Shown: positions 1 to 8,643, counted from the stretch's first letter. The stretch is DNA of 64,000 bases from JACCXG01 sp963717745 (GCA_963717745.1 CAVQXJ010000008.1:372001-436000), one strand, 5' to 3'. The notes: generated by a model not told the origin, from the letters alone. Translations and numbers: made by a program.

Positions 1-620
1 CGCGGCACGTCGATGGGCAGGATCTCGTCGGCGAACCATCCCTGATCTGCGGCGTGGGCGGCCTTCCGGTGACTCTCCGCGGCGTAAGCGTCCTGCTCGG
101 CGCGGCCGACCGAATACAGCTCGGAGACGACCTCGCCCGACAGCCCCATGTGGCACTGCTCGAAGCTGCACCAGAGCCCGTCGTGCACCACTGAGTCGAC
201 GAGCTGCCCGTTTCCCATGCGCAACCCTTCACGCACTCGGGGCAGCAGATACGGTGCGTTGCTCATCGACTCCATCCCGCCGGCGACCGCAATCTCGATG
301 TCGCCGGTGGCGATGCCTTGTGCCGCGAGCATCACCGCTTTCAGTCCCGAGCCGCACACCTTGTTGATCGTCATCGCGGCGACGCGCTCGTGCAGCCCAC
401 CGTTGAGCGCCGCCTGGCGCGCCGGGTTCTGTCCGTTGCCGGCCTGGATGACGTTGCCCATGATGCATTCGTCCACCAGAGCCGGGTCGATCCCCGCGCG
501 CGCCACCGCCTCCCGCACCACCAGCGCGCCGAGCTGAGGCGCGCTGAAGTCCTTGAGCGCGCCGAGGAATTTCCCGGTGGGAGTGCGGACGGCGGAGACG
601 ATGACTGAAGGCTTGATCAT
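1..620 (-). CDS. Acetyl-CoA acetyltransferase (thiolase), C-terminus beyond window
   Basis: N-terminal 206 residues of a type II thiolase, which condenses or cleaves acetyl-CoA/acetoacetyl-CoA in the cytoplasm. It opens MIKPSVIVSAVRTPTGKFLG, the usual thiolase N-terminus. The nucleophilic cysteine is Cys89 in NKVCGSGLKAV, followed by the conserved AVAGGMESMSNAPYLLP block. The start is the ATG at 620-618. The rest of the gene, including the second active-site Cys and His, lies left of position 1. It could be a biosynthetic acetoacetyl-CoA thiolase or a degradative enzyme; the fragment cannot decide. The family call is seen directly, the physiological role is inference. Confidence 0.93.
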   Translation of the reverse strand, partial: MIKPSVIVSAVRTPTGKFLGALKDFSAPQLGALVVREAVARAGIDPALVDECIMGNVIQAGNGQNPARQAALNGGLHERVAAMTINKVCGSGLKAVMLAAQGIATGDIEIAVAGGMESMSNAPYLLPRVREGLRMGNGQLVDSVVHDGLWCSFEQCHMGLSGEVVSELYSVGRAEQDAYAAESHRKAAHAADQGWFADEILPIDVP

Positions 621-630
621 AATCGGGGTC

Positions 631-678
631 CGTGGCCCGTGGCCCGTGGCCCGTGGCCCGCGGCTCGCGGGTTCGCGG
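631..678. repeat. Tandem CGTGGCC heptamers plus CGGGTTCGCGG words (repeat family B)
   Basis: Four tandem copies of CGTGGCC lie at 631-659. They run into CGGCTCGCGGGTTCGCGG at 661-678. The second part uses the same GGGTTCGCGG word that builds the larger inverted repeat at 16731-16853 and the insert inside dapF at 52585-52618. It sits just upstream of the thiolase start on the minus strand. Confidence 0.7.
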
Positions 679-698
679 TTCTGGCGCTTGAGTGTTAC

Positions 699-800
699 GG
701 AGGTACCGGATCTCAAAAACGGAGCAACGGAGTCAACGGAGAGACCGGAGAAGACTAGTTATTTTTTGAATCCAAAATCATTCTCTTCTCTAGTGTCGGA
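699..800. repeat. Repeat family D, partial copy
   Basis: GGTACCGGATCTCAAAAACG and the following GAGCAACGGAG words match the arms of the 150-bp inverted repeat at 49748-49897. Here only the left arm is well kept. The right half (about 750-795) is AT-rich and degenerate. The copy lies between the thiolase and the dciA-like gene. Confidence 0.75.
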
Positions 801-835
801 CAACGGACTACGGACAACGGACTGCGGACAACGGG
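796..835. repeat. Repeat family C: CGGACTACGGACAACGG words
   Basis: Tandem variants of the 11-mer CGGACAACGGA/CGGACTACGGA. The same words occur at 16853-16891, again directly downstream of family B words, so B and C travel together in both places. Confidence 0.75.
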
Positions 836-850
836 ATGGCGCTCACGCGA

Positions 851-1129
851 TCAGAACAGCGCGATCTCGATCTTTATGACGCTCTCGCGTCCCAGCAGGT
901 GCTGCAGGCGCGGCAGGATGGTGGGCGCCAACCGCTCGATCTCTTTGGCCCACCGCGCGTCACGCGGCCGGACCTGCAGAATCCGGTCGGTCAGGGTCAC
1001 GGTGGCGGACCTGGCGAGGGCGGGGCCGACGGCGATCGTCCAGGCGAAGGTGGTGCGGCCCGGCGACGGCGGCTGCCGCCGGATCACCTCGGCGATCACC
1101 CCTGTGGCGAAGTTCTGGAGCGGCTGCAT
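851..1129 (-). CDS. DciA-like (DUF721) DnaB helicase loader
   Basis: 92-residue protein of the DUF721/DciA family, the ancestral DnaB-helicase operator at replication initiation. Family features are an N-terminal helix (LQNFATGVIAEVI), then W30..VGPALARSATVTLTDRILQV with the conserved W..vvG..la.hs pattern, then RDARWAKEIERLAPTILPRL and LGRESVIKIEIALF at the C-terminus. The start is the ATG at 1129-1127; upstream in-frame codons overlap the divergent maf gene and look non-coding. It is shorter than many family members but holds the full core domain. The role in helicase loading is known for the family, not shown here. Confidence 0.75.
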   Translation of the reverse strand: MQPLQNFATGVIAEVIRRQPPSPGRTTFAWTIAVGPALARSATVTLTDRILQVRPRDARWAKEIERLAPTILPRLQHLLGRESVIKIEIALF

Positions 1130-1143
1130 TCCCGGTGCAGCGA

Positions 1144-1149
1144 TACTAT
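1144..1149 (+). promoter_or_regulatory. Candidate -10 element for maf
   Basis: TACTAT ends 7 nt before the maf ATG. It is part of the 9-bp palindrome GATACTATC, so it could also serve the divergent dciA-like gene. There is no convincing -35 and no Shine-Dalgarno. The spacing would give a leaderless transcript. Confidence 0.35.
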
Positions 1150-1156
1150 CAAACGG

Positions 1157-1729
1157 ATGCGCCTGGTCCTGGCATCCGCGTCTCCACGCCGTGCCGAACT
1201 GCTGACCACCGCCGGCTTCACTTTCGACGTGGAGCCGGTCGACGTCGACGAAACGCCGGAGCCTGACGAAGCCGCGATCGACTACGTGCTGCGGGTCGCG
1301 CGTGACAAGGCCGCGGCCTGGCGCCGGCAGCGCGAGGACGGGACGCCGGCATGCGTGCTGGCCGCCGATACCGTCGTGGTGGCGGGCGGCCGGCTCCTCG
1401 GCAAACCGGCGCACGCGGATCAGGCGCGGGAGATGCTGACCCTGCTATCCGGGACCACGCATCTGGTGCATACCGCCGTGGTTGTGCGTGTGGCCGACGC
1501 GGAAGTTGCGGAGGTCGTGACGACGCGAGTACGCTTCGTCGATCTGTCCGAGTCCGAAATTGCCTGGTATCTGGGGACCGGCGAAGCAAACGGCAAAGCC
1601 GGTGCGTATGCCATCCAGGGCCGGGCCTCCCGGTTCGTGGACCGGATCGAAGGCTCCTGGTCGAACGTGGTCGGGCTCCCGGTCGCGACGGTCTACCGCA
1701 TGCTGGCGGGCGCCGGCGTGCTATCCTGA
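1157..1729 (+). CDS. maf: Maf-type nucleotide pyrophosphatase
   Basis: 190-residue Maf/YhdE family protein, a house-cleaning nucleoside triphosphate pyrophosphatase that hydrolyses modified or canonical NTPs (dTTP/UTP or m7GTP classes) to the monophosphate. It has the N-terminal SASPRRAELL substrate loop, the catalytic AADTVV stretch with LLGKPAH after it, and GKAGAYAIQGRASRFV near the C-terminus. The length is normal for the family. The start is the ATG 7 nt after a candidate -10 element, with no Shine-Dalgarno visible. The substrate subclass is not decided. Confidence 0.93.
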   Translation: MRLVLASASPRRAELLTTAGFTFDVEPVDVDETPEPDEAAIDYVLRVARDKAAAWRRQREDGTPACVLAADTVVVAGGRLLGKPAHADQAREMLTLLSGTTHLVHTAVVVRVADAEVAEVVTTRVRFVDLSESEIAWYLGTGEANGKAGAYAIQGRASRFVDRIEGSWSNVVGLPVATVYRMLAGAGVLS

Positions 1730-1756
1730 CGGTAAATCCAGCAGGGCGCGTGACTT

Positions 1757-2191
1757 ATGAGTGCTAAAGCTTTGAAGATTTCAGCGACCGTGGCCGTGGT
1801 CGTGACGGCCCTCACCGGCCTCCTCTTCACCACGCTGCGTGAGGACACCCAGTTCTACAAACACGTCGACGAGGTCATGAACGACCCGACGCCGTGGCAC
1901 GGGCGCCGCCTGAAGCTGCACGGCTACGTCGCCGGGATCGAACGGAAGCGCAACTCGCTCGACTACCGCTTCAACGTGCAGAGCAACGGCAGCATCGTCC
2001 AGGCCAGCTACAGCGGCATCGTCCCCGACACCTTCAAGGAAGGGGCGGAGGTCGTGCTCAAGGGCACGCTGAGCCCTGAGGGGTTCCACGTCGAGCGGAA
2101 CGGCGTGATGGCGAAGTGCCCGTCGAAGTACGAGGCGTCGAAAGCCACGCCGAGCACGACCCCCGTGCCACCGAACACCTCCGGCAGCTAG
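1757..2191 (+). CDS. ccmE: Cytochrome c maturation heme chaperone CcmE, CXXXY type
   Basis: 144-residue membrane-anchored periplasmic heme chaperone. One N-terminal transmembrane segment (about 7-25) precedes an OB-fold domain with RLKLHGYVAG, VQASYSGIVPDTFKEGAEVVLKG and GFHVERNGVMAKCPSKYE. The heme-attaching residue of classical CcmE is His in HXXXY. Here that position is Cys121 in C121-PSK-Y125, which is the CXXXY variant known from some deltaproteobacteria and archaea. The tail is Pro/Thr/Ser-rich. It is the first gene of the ccm operon, 26 nt before ccmF. Confidence 0.92.
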   Translation: MSAKALKISATVAVVVTALTGLLFTTLREDTQFYKHVDEVMNDPTPWHGRRLKLHGYVAGIERKRNSLDYRFNVQSNGSIVQASYSGIVPDTFKEGAEVVLKGTLSPEGFHVERNGVMAKCPSKYEASKATPSTTPVPPNTSGS

Positions 2192-2217
2192 GCCGGGAGC
2201 TTCCCGAGGACACCACC

Positions 2218-4207
2218 ATGCCTGCGCTCGGAAATCTGCTGCTGCTTGCAGCGTTCGTCACTTGCGCATACGCCGTCGCCGCGTCGGTCGCCGGTGCGCG
2301 CCGCCGTTCGACCCGCCTGATCGAGAGCGGCACCGGCGCCTTCTACCTGATCACCGCGCTGATGACCGTCGCGTCCGGCGTCATGGTGCACGCCTTCGTC
2401 ACCAACAACTACACCATCAAGTACGTGCAGCGCTATTCGGAGGCGGCGCAGCCGCTGGCCTACAAGATCGCCTCGTACTGGGGAGGCCTCGACGGCTCGG
2501 TGATGTTCTGGGTGTTCCTGCTGAGCATCTTCGGGTCGATCGCCGTCTACACCAACCGCGAGCGCCACCGCGAGCTGATTCCCTACGTGGTGGCGGTGAT
2601 CGCCACCACGCAGATGTTCTTCCTCCTGCTGATGGTGGTGCACAACAACCCGTTCTCGACTTACCTGACGCCGCCGCCGCAGGAGGGTCAAGGGTTGAGC
2701 CCGCTGCTCCAGAACTTCTACATGGCGATCCACCCGCCGTCGCTCTACACCGGGCTGGTGGCGATGACGATCCCGTATGCCTTCGGCATGGCGGCGCTGA
2801 TCACCGGACACCTGGACGACTCGTGGCTTCGGGCGGTGCGCCGTTGGACGATGATCGGCTGGCTGGCGTTGGCGTTCGGCCTGACGCTCGGGATGCTGTG
2901 GGCCTACGAGGAGCTCGGGTGGGGCGGCTACTGGGCCTGGGATCCGGTTGAGAACGCCGGCCTGCTGCCCTGGTTCACCGCCACCGCCTTCCTTCACTCG
3001 GTGATGGTGCAGGAGCGGCGCGGGATGCTGCGGGTGTGGAACGTCACGCTGGTCATCACCACGTTCTTCCTGACCATCTTCGCGACGTTCATGACCCGAT
3101 CGGGCATCGTGCAGTCGGTGCACGCGTTCGGCGAGGATCGCGAGCTGGCGCGGCTGTTCACGATCTTCATGGTCCTGATCGTCACCTTCAGTTTCGGCCT
3201 GGTGATTTACCGGCTGCCGCTGCTGCGCTCGCGCAACGAGCTCGATTCCTGGGTCTCGCGCGAAGCGGCGTTCCTGGCGAACAACTGGGTCCTGCTGTTC
3301 ACCGCGTTCTTCGTGCTGTTCGCGACGATGTTCCCGACGCTGAGCGAGGCGGTGACCGGCGAGCGTCTGACCGTCGGTCCGCCGTTCTTCAACAAGTGGA
3401 TGCTGCCGATCGGGCTCTTCCTGCTGGCGCTCACCGGGGTCGGGCCGCTGCTCGCGTGGCGCAAGTCCACCGTCTCGAACCTGGTCGATCAGTTCCTCTA
3501 TCCGGTGGTGTTCGCGTTCGTCGTCGCCGGCGCGCTCGTCGCCATGGGCGTCCGGGTGTGGAGCTCGGGCATCTGCTTCGCGCTGTGCGCGTTCGTGTTC
3601 GGCACCATCACCCAGGAGTTCATCCGCGGTGCGGAGGTTCGCCGCGCGGCGACCGGCCTGGATCGCCTGACCGCCATGATCGGGCTGGTCGGCCGGTCGA
3701 AGCGCCGCTACGGCGGCTACATCGTCCATGTCGGCATCGCGCTGATGTTCTTCGGATTCGCCGGCGAGGGCTTCAAGCAGGAAGGGGAAGCGCTGCTCAA
3801 GCCGGGCGAGCAGCTCACGGTCTCCCATTTCACGATCAGGCACGATGCGCTGCGCGTCACCAGCGACAACCAGAAGCAGATGATCACCGGCCACGTCACC
3901 GTGCTCGACGACGGCAAGCCGATCGGCACGATGGAGCCGGCGAAATGGTTCTACGCCAAGCGTGAACAGGAGCCGACGACCGAGGTCGCGATCCGCCGCG
4001 GCGTCGGCGAGGACCTGTATATCGTGCTCGCCGGATACGAGCCGGCCGATCAGAGCGCGACCTACGCCGTGACGGTCAATCCGCTGGTCAACTGGATCTG
4101 GCTGGGGTTCGCGCATCATGGCGCTGGGGACCGGCCTGGCGTTGATGCCGGAGAGCGCGCTGGCGTTTGCCGCGGCCAAGGTGCCGTCGAGCGCTGCCAC
4201 CGCCTCG
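2218..4207 (+). CDS. ccmF: Heme lyase CcmF/CcyA family (frame break near 4111)
   Basis: Polytopic membrane protein that ligates heme to apocytochrome c with CcmH. It starts MPALGNLLLLAAF and has multiple membrane helices. The family WWD-type block WAYEELGWGGYWAWDPVENA lies around 225-245, and MTRSGIVQSVHAF and the C-terminal YIVHVGIALMFFGFAGEGFK region are present. The frame holds through VNPLVNWIWLGF at about 4110, then the expected ending (IMALGTGLALMPE) continues in another frame from 4112. That frame has no stop before ccmH, so after repairing one base CcmF would read straight into CcmH. Either it ends at a stop lost to the error, or it is a CcmF-CcmH fusion. The end coordinate is therefore arbitrary. 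Confidence 0.88.
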
Positions 4208-4675
4208 ATGCTGCTGTTCATGCTGCTGGTTCCGTCGTTCGTGGCAGCGCAGGCTCCCGATGCGACGCGGGCGGTGCTGCGCAAGCAGCTGGAAGGGGAG
4301 ATCCTCTGCACGTGCAGCTGCCGGCGGCCGATGAACGACTGCCCGATGGAGCCGAACTGCCACGGTCTCGACGCGCAGCGCGCGAAGCTGGACACATACG
4401 TCCTCACCGACCGGATGGACCGCGAACAGGTCCTGGCCGCGTTCGCCAGCGACTACGGCACGCAGGCGATTCTGGCGCGCCCGATCGACAAGGGTTTCAA
4501 TCGTCTGGCATGGCTGTTCCCGTATCTCGTTGGTATCTCGGGCGCGGTCGGCGCGGTGGTGATCGCGCGCCGCTGGTCGCGTCACTCCGCGTCCCCGAAC
4601 GCCAACGCGGCCGCGCCGCAGGACGATGCCGCTCTTCGCACGCGATTGGACGATGAGCTCCGCGACCTCGATTAA
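4208..4675 (+). CDS. ccmH: CcmH/CycL-like thioredox component, Cys-rich variant
   Basis: Periplasmic, membrane-anchored thiol protein that prepares apocytochrome CXXCH motifs for heme ligation. From the ATG at 4208 it has a signal-like helix (MLLFMLLVPSFVAAQA), the CcmH helical domain, and a C-terminal membrane helix around LFPYLVGISGAVGAVVIA. Classical CcmH has LRCxxCQ. Here the redox region is LEGEILCTCSCRRPMNDC followed by a fifth Cys, with Cys34, 36, 38, 45 and 51. The pairing of catalytic cysteines is therefore not obvious. The same frame is open upstream into the CcmF C-terminus, so it could be a domain of a fused protein. The end overlaps the next gene by 23 nt. Confidence 0.85.
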   Translation: MLLFMLLVPSFVAAQAPDATRAVLRKQLEGEILCTCSCRRPMNDCPMEPNCHGLDAQRAKLDTYVLTDRMDREQVLAAFASDYGTQAILARPIDKGFNRLAWLFPYLVGISGAVGAVVIARRWSRHSASPNANAAAPQDDAALRTRLDDELRDLD

Positions 4676-5318
4676 CAGCACCGAGGCAGAGCGCCTGTCG
4701 CAGAGCGGCGCGAAGGATGGGGCCGGGTCGAGGGACGACACCCTGCGGCCGTGGCACTTCTTCGTGCTGGTCTCCCTGGTGGCGGCGACCGCTGCGGTGG
4801 TGCTCGCCCGCGAGGGCCGCCCCGAACATCTCGTCCTGATCAGCCTGACGATTGGCGCCGCTGGCTTCGCCGGCGCGGCGCTCTACCGGACGCTGGCGCC
4901 GCTGGTCGGCCGCGACCTGGGCTTGCGGCCGGAGGGCCTCACCGAGTCGATGCGCGCGGTACTCGAGCGCGAGAAGCTGCTGGTGCTGCGCGCGATCAAG
5001 GAGCTCGAGTTCGACCGCGCGATGGGGAAGCTCTCGACCAAGGACTTCGACGAGATGTCGGCGCGGCTGCGTGGCCGGGCGATGTCGCTGATGCGGCAGC
5101 TCGATACGGATGGCGGCTACCGCGAGCTGATCGAGCGCGAGCTCAAGGCGCGGATCAGCGCCCCCGCGGCGAGGCTGCCCCGGGAGAAGCGAGCGAAAGC
5201 GACTGCTCCGGTGGCGGCTCCGGTTGGTCGGGCGTGCGCGTGCGGCGCCGCCAACGATGCCGACGCGGCGTTCTGCAAGCGCTGCGGCTCGAAGCTGGCC
5301 TCGGGAACCGGCGAATGA
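4653..5318 (+). CDS. CcmI-like membrane protein with C-terminal zinc ribbon
   Basis: 221-residue protein in the ccm operon. Two adjacent hydrophobic helices (about 30-50 and 55-75) are followed by a charged helical segment, EKLLVLRAIKELEFDRAMGK and LSTKDFDEMSARLRGRAMS, which resembles the cytoplasmic loop of CcmI-type proteins. The C-terminus ends in a CxC...CxxC zinc-ribbon knuckle (RACACGAANDADAAFCKRCG). The position after ccmH is where ccmI normally sits. No TPR domain is present, so this is a reduced or analogous component. The start at 4653 was chosen over an in-frame ATG at 4626 because it lies nearer the end of ccmH; neither has a clear Shine-Dalgarno. Confidence 0.7.
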   Translation: MSSATSINSTEAERLSQSGAKDGAGSRDDTLRPWHFFVLVSLVAATAAVVLAREGRPEHLVLISLTIGAAGFAGAALYRTLAPLVGRDLGLRPEGLTESMRAVLEREKLLVLRAIKELEFDRAMGKLSTKDFDEMSARLRGRAMSLMRQLDTDGGYRELIERELKARISAPAARLPREKRAKATAPVAAPVGRACACGAANDADAAFCKRCGSKLASGTGE

Positions 5319-6550
5319 AGGGCGACGCCGGGCACTTCCGCCTTTTCATTCCTGTGCTCGTGGCCGCTGTCCTCGCGCTGTCAGCGGTCCATGCGGTCGC
5401 GCAGATGCCCGATCCCCGCCAGATGTCCGGGATCGCGCGGCCGGATCCGCAGCTGGCGTCCGGCGTCGTGACCGTGCGCGTCATCCGCGGCTCATTCGAC
5501 AATCCCGTGGTCAGCCTCACCGTCGAGCTCGCCGGCTCGACGCCCTCGCTGCGCGCCACGACAGACGAGGCGGGACGGGCCGAATTCAAGGGGGTTGCCG
5601 CGGGGACGCGCGTGAAGGCCGTCGCGGTGGTCGCGGGCGAGCGTCTCGAATCGCAGGAGTTCGCGATGCCGTCGAGCGGCGGCATCAGGCTCGCTCTCGT
5701 GGCTGCCGGCCCGGCCGGGGGGGCGGCAGCCGCGCCACCGGCGGCCGCGGCCGATCCGGGGCCGGTCCAGGCCGGGACAGTGGTGCTCGGCGAAGACTCA
5801 CGCTTCGTCTTCGAGATGGGTGAGGACGGTCTCTCCGTCTTCTATGTGCTGCAGATCCAGAACCCGTCCTCCAGCCGGGTGCAACCGGTGAGGCCAGTCG
5901 TGTTCGAGCTGCCGGCGTTGGCCCGCGGCGCCACCGTGCTCGAGGGCTCGTCGCCTCAGGCGAAGATCGGCGGGCGCCGGCTGGAGATCGCCGGACCGTT
6001 CGCTCCAGGCAACACGATGGTGCAGGTCGCGTACAGCGCGCCGTTCGGGCCCGCGGAGCTGGTGATAGAGCAGCCGCTCCCGCTTGACTTGCGGCATGTG
6101 GCGGTGGTGGCGCAGAAAGTGGGGGAGATGCAACTGAGCTCGCCCCAGGTGCCCGAACAACAGACCATGCCGGCGAACGGCAACCTCTACATCGCCGGCC
6201 GCGGCGCCGCGGTGCCGGCCGGAACCGTGCTGCGGTTTGCGTTCTCCGGGATGCCGCACCATGCCACCTGGCCGCGCAACCTCGCGATCGGACTCGCGCT
6301 GCTGGTTCTCGCCGGCGGCGCCTGGTCCGCCTTCCGCGGGGCGGGCGCCAGCACGCGCGACGGACAGCGTCGCGAGCTGGAAGAGCACCGGGATCGACTG
6401 TTCGACGAGCTCGCCGCGCTCGAGGAGAGCCACCGCGAGGGCGTCACGGATCCTCTGCATTTTGCCGGCCGCCGCCGCGAGCTGGTGACGGCGCTCGAAC
6501 GGGTGTACGCCGCGCTGGACGACGAGATTGCGGTAGGTCGCGCGTCTTAG
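5315..6550 (+). CDS. Exported membrane-anchored protein of the ccm operon, carboxypeptidase-regulatory-like fold
   Basis: 411-residue protein coupled by an ATGA overlap to the preceding gene. It has an N-terminal signal/anchor (LFIPVLVAAVLALSAVHAVA), then a domain (about 45-130) resembling transthyretin/carboxypeptidase-regulatory folds, with VSLTVELAGSTPSLRATTDE and GRAEFKGVAAGTRVKAVAVV. After an Ala/Pro-rich linker comes a second beta-rich domain, a transmembrane helix (about 327-345, NLAIGLALLVLAGGAWSAF), and a charged cytoplasmic helix (RRELEEHRDRLFDELAALEE). It has no recognised enzymatic motif. Context suggests a scaffold or adaptor in cytochrome c maturation; that is inference only. 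Confidence 0.65.
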   Translation: MKGDAGHFRLFIPVLVAAVLALSAVHAVAQMPDPRQMSGIARPDPQLASGVVTVRVIRGSFDNPVVSLTVELAGSTPSLRATTDEAGRAEFKGVAAGTRVKAVAVVAGERLESQEFAMPSSGGIRLALVAAGPAGGAAAAPPAAAADPGPVQAGTVVLGEDSRFVFEMGEDGLSVFYVLQIQNPSSSRVQPVRPVVFELPALARGATVLEGSSPQAKIGGRRLEIAGPFAPGNTMVQVAYSAPFGPAELVIEQPLPLDLRHVAVVAQKVGEMQLSSPQVPEQQTMPANGNLYIAGRGAAVPAGTVLRFAFSGMPHHATWPRNLAIGLALLVLAGGAWSAFRGAGASTRDGQRRELEEHRDRLFDELAALEESHREGVTDPLHFAGRRRELVTALERVYAALDDEIAVGRAS

Positions 6551-6604
6551 GCGCGACCGTGCTATGCCTTCTCCCTTCTCCCTTTTCAGCGTCTAGCTCC
6601 CAGC

Positions 6605-7303
6605 GTGGACTTCGACAGCCTTACGTTCCACGAGGTCACCCGCAATTTCGGCCGCCGCCGCGCCCTCAATCGCGTCTCGCTCACCTGCCGCGCCGGGGAG
6701 ATCGTCGCGCTGCTCGGGCCGAACGGCGCCGGCAAGTCCACGCTGCTCTCGATCGCCGCGACGCTGCTCAGCCCGTCCGCCGGCACGGTCCGCTACGGGA
6801 CCCGGACGGCGCGCGACGGCGGGGCGCCGCTGCGCGGCCGGATCGGCTTCCTCGCCCACGATCTGTTCGTCTATCCCGAGCTCTCGGCCGCCGAGAACCT
6901 GACGTTCTTCGCGCGGCTGCACGGGTTGCGCGACGTCGGGACGCTGGTCGAAGCCGCGCTCCGCCGCGCCAGCCTCTACGACCGCCGCGACGATCCGGCC
7001 GTGACCTTTTCGCGCGGCATGCGCCAGCGCCTGGCGATCGAGCGCGCGCTGCTGCACGCGCCGCGGCTGGTCCTGCTCGACGAGCCGTTCACCGGCCTGG
7101 ACGACGCCGCGGTCGAAGCGATCGGGGCGCGGCTCTCCGCTCTGCGCGACGCCGGCGTCATCGTCCTGTTGACGACGCACGATCTCGAGGTGGCGGAGCG
7201 GGTGGCGGATCGGGCGTTGGTCCTGTCGGGCGGCCGGCTCGAGGCGATTGACATGAGCCGCGGCAGTCTCCGTGAGAGCTACCGGCGGGTCGCCACCCCA
7301 TGA
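6605..7303 (+). CDS. ccmA: Heme exporter ATP-binding protein CcmA
   Basis: 232-residue ABC ATPase driving heme release from CcmE in the CcmABCD complex. Walker A is LLGPNGAGKSTLL, the Q-loop region is IGFLAHDLFVYPEL (His-Asp instead of Gln), the signature is FSRGMRQRLAIERAL, Walker B is LVLLDEPF, and the H-loop is TTHDLEVAE. The C-terminus is short and matches CcmA length rather than larger exporters. The start is GTG at 6605, about 55 nt after the preceding gene; the gap holds CTTCTCCC words. It overlaps ccmB by 4 nt. Confidence 0.9.
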   Translation: MDFDSLTFHEVTRNFGRRRALNRVSLTCRAGEIVALLGPNGAGKSTLLSIAATLLSPSAGTVRYGTRTARDGGAPLRGRIGFLAHDLFVYPELSAAENLTFFARLHGLRDVGTLVEAALRRASLYDRRDDPAVTFSRGMRQRLAIERALLHAPRLVLLDEPFTGLDDAAVEAIGARLSALRDAGVIVLLTTHDLEVAERVADRALVLSGGRLEAIDMSRGSLRESYRRVATP

Positions 7304-7980
7304 CCTTCCTGCGCGTGGTCTGGCTGGTGATGCGGAAGGATCTGCTGGTCGAGCTGCGGAGCCGCGAGATTCTCTACACGACCGTGTTCTTCGCGGTGTC
7401 GTGCGTGCTGGTGTTCGCCTTCGGGTTCGTGCGGGAAGGGCAGCCGATAGGCGACGTCGGTGCCGGCATTCTCTGGATCGCCGTGGCGTTCTCCGGCACG
7501 CTGGCGCTCGGACGCGCCTTCGAGCGCGAGCGTCAGAGTGAGACCCTGCGCGCGCTGCTGCTGGCGCCGGTCGACCGGCCGGCGCTGTACGTCGCGAAGC
7601 TCCTGGGCGTGATGACCCTGATGGCGGCGGTGCAGGTGGTGATCGTCCCGCTGGTGGCGCTGTTCTTCCAGGCGCCGTTGTTCGAGCACTTCCTGATGCT
7701 GGCGGCGCTGCTGTTCGCGGGGACCGCGGGGTTCACCGCGGTCGGGACGATGTTCGCCGCGATGCTGTCGCGGGCCCGCAGCCGCGACGTGCTGCTCCCG
7801 ATCCTGCTGTATCCGATCACCGTGCCGGTGATCATCGCCGGGGTGCGGGGCACCGCGGCGCTGCTGCAGGCGGAACCGGATCCGGCGTCGGCCCGGGCCT
7901 GGCTCTCGCTCCTCGTCTCTTTCGATGTAGTCTTCATCACGCTGGCCCTCTGGACCTTCGAGCCGGTAATGACCGACTGA
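7300..7980 (+). CDS. ccmB: Heme exporter membrane protein CcmB
   Basis: 226-residue, six-helix ABC-transporter membrane subunit. Family features are the N-terminal LVMRKDLLVELRSREILYTT, the GRAFERERQSETLRALLLAP coupling region and LLPILLYPITVPVIIAGVRG. The start ATG overlaps the ccmA stop (ATGA), so the two are translationally coupled. It forms the transport complex with CcmA and CcmC. Confidence 0.93.
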   Translation: MTFLRVVWLVMRKDLLVELRSREILYTTVFFAVSCVLVFAFGFVREGQPIGDVGAGILWIAVAFSGTLALGRAFERERQSETLRALLLAPVDRPALYVAKLLGVMTLMAAVQVVIVPLVALFFQAPLFEHFLMLAALLFAGTAGFTAVGTMFAAMLSRARSRDVLLPILLYPITVPVIIAGVRGTAALLQAEPDPASARAWLSLLVSFDVVFITLALWTFEPVMTD

Positions 7981-7985
7981 CCCTC

Positions 7986-8642
7986 ATGCAGCGACTCTTT
8001 CTTCCGCTCACTCTCGTCGTCGCCGCGATGTTCGCGTACGCGCCGATCATGATCGCCGGCGCGCCGATCGAGTCGACGATGCTCCTGGTGCAGAAGATCT
8101 TCTACTTCCACGTGCCCGCGTGGTTCGTGATGTTCTCGGGCGCGTTTCTGTGCGCCGGCGCCAGCGTGCGCTACCTGGCGAAGGGCTCACGCGAGGCCGA
8201 CCACTACGCGGTGACCGGCGCCGAGCTCGCGGTGGTGTTCGGGCTGATCGGGCTGATCACCGGCCCGCTGTGGGCGCGCAAGGCCTGGGGCGTGTGGTGG
8301 GAGTGGGACGTCAAGCTGACGCTGGCGCTGGTGGTGTGGCTGACCTTCGTCTCCTACATGCTGCTGCGCCGCTACGGCGGCCCGGGATCCGAGAAGCTGG
8401 CGGCGGGCGTGGGGATCTTCGGCGCGGCCAACATTCCGTTCGTGTATTACTCGGTCAACTGGTGGCGGACCATCCATCCGAAGACCAGCGTCGTGCCGAC
8501 GCTGCAGCCCGGCATGCGCGGCACGTTCTGGTTCTGTGTCCTGGCCTTCATGCTGCTGATGGTGCTGATCGTCGCCGCACGCGTGCGGCTGGAGCGGCAG
8601 CGCGCCCGGGTCGATGACCTGTTCCTGAATCTGGAGGATTGA
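7986..8642 (+). CDS. ccmC: Heme handling protein CcmC
   Basis: 218-residue six-helix protein that loads heme onto CcmE. It has the tryptophan-rich periplasmic signature WARKAWGVWWEWDVKLT (about 98-114) and flanking histidines in KIFYFHVPAWF and SVNWWRTIHP that ligate heme in the family. It lies 5 nt after ccmB and 1 nt before the ccmD-like gene. Confidence 0.95.
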   Translation: MQRLFLPLTLVVAAMFAYAPIMIAGAPIESTMLLVQKIFYFHVPAWFVMFSGAFLCAGASVRYLAKGSREADHYAVTGAELAVVFGLIGLITGPLWARKAWGVWWEWDVKLTLALVVWLTFVSYMLLRRYGGPGSEKLAAGVGIFGAANIPFVYYSVNWWRTIHPKTSVVPTLQPGMRGTFWFCVLAFMLLMVLIVAARVRLERQRARVDDLFLNLED

Positions 8643-8643
8643 G

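Noticed and set aside
2188..4407. A 739-codon open frame antisense to ccmF
   Set aside because: It is the shadow of a strongly coding GC-rich gene: Arg/Asp/Gly/His-rich composition, no domain, and ccmF motifs on the other strand.
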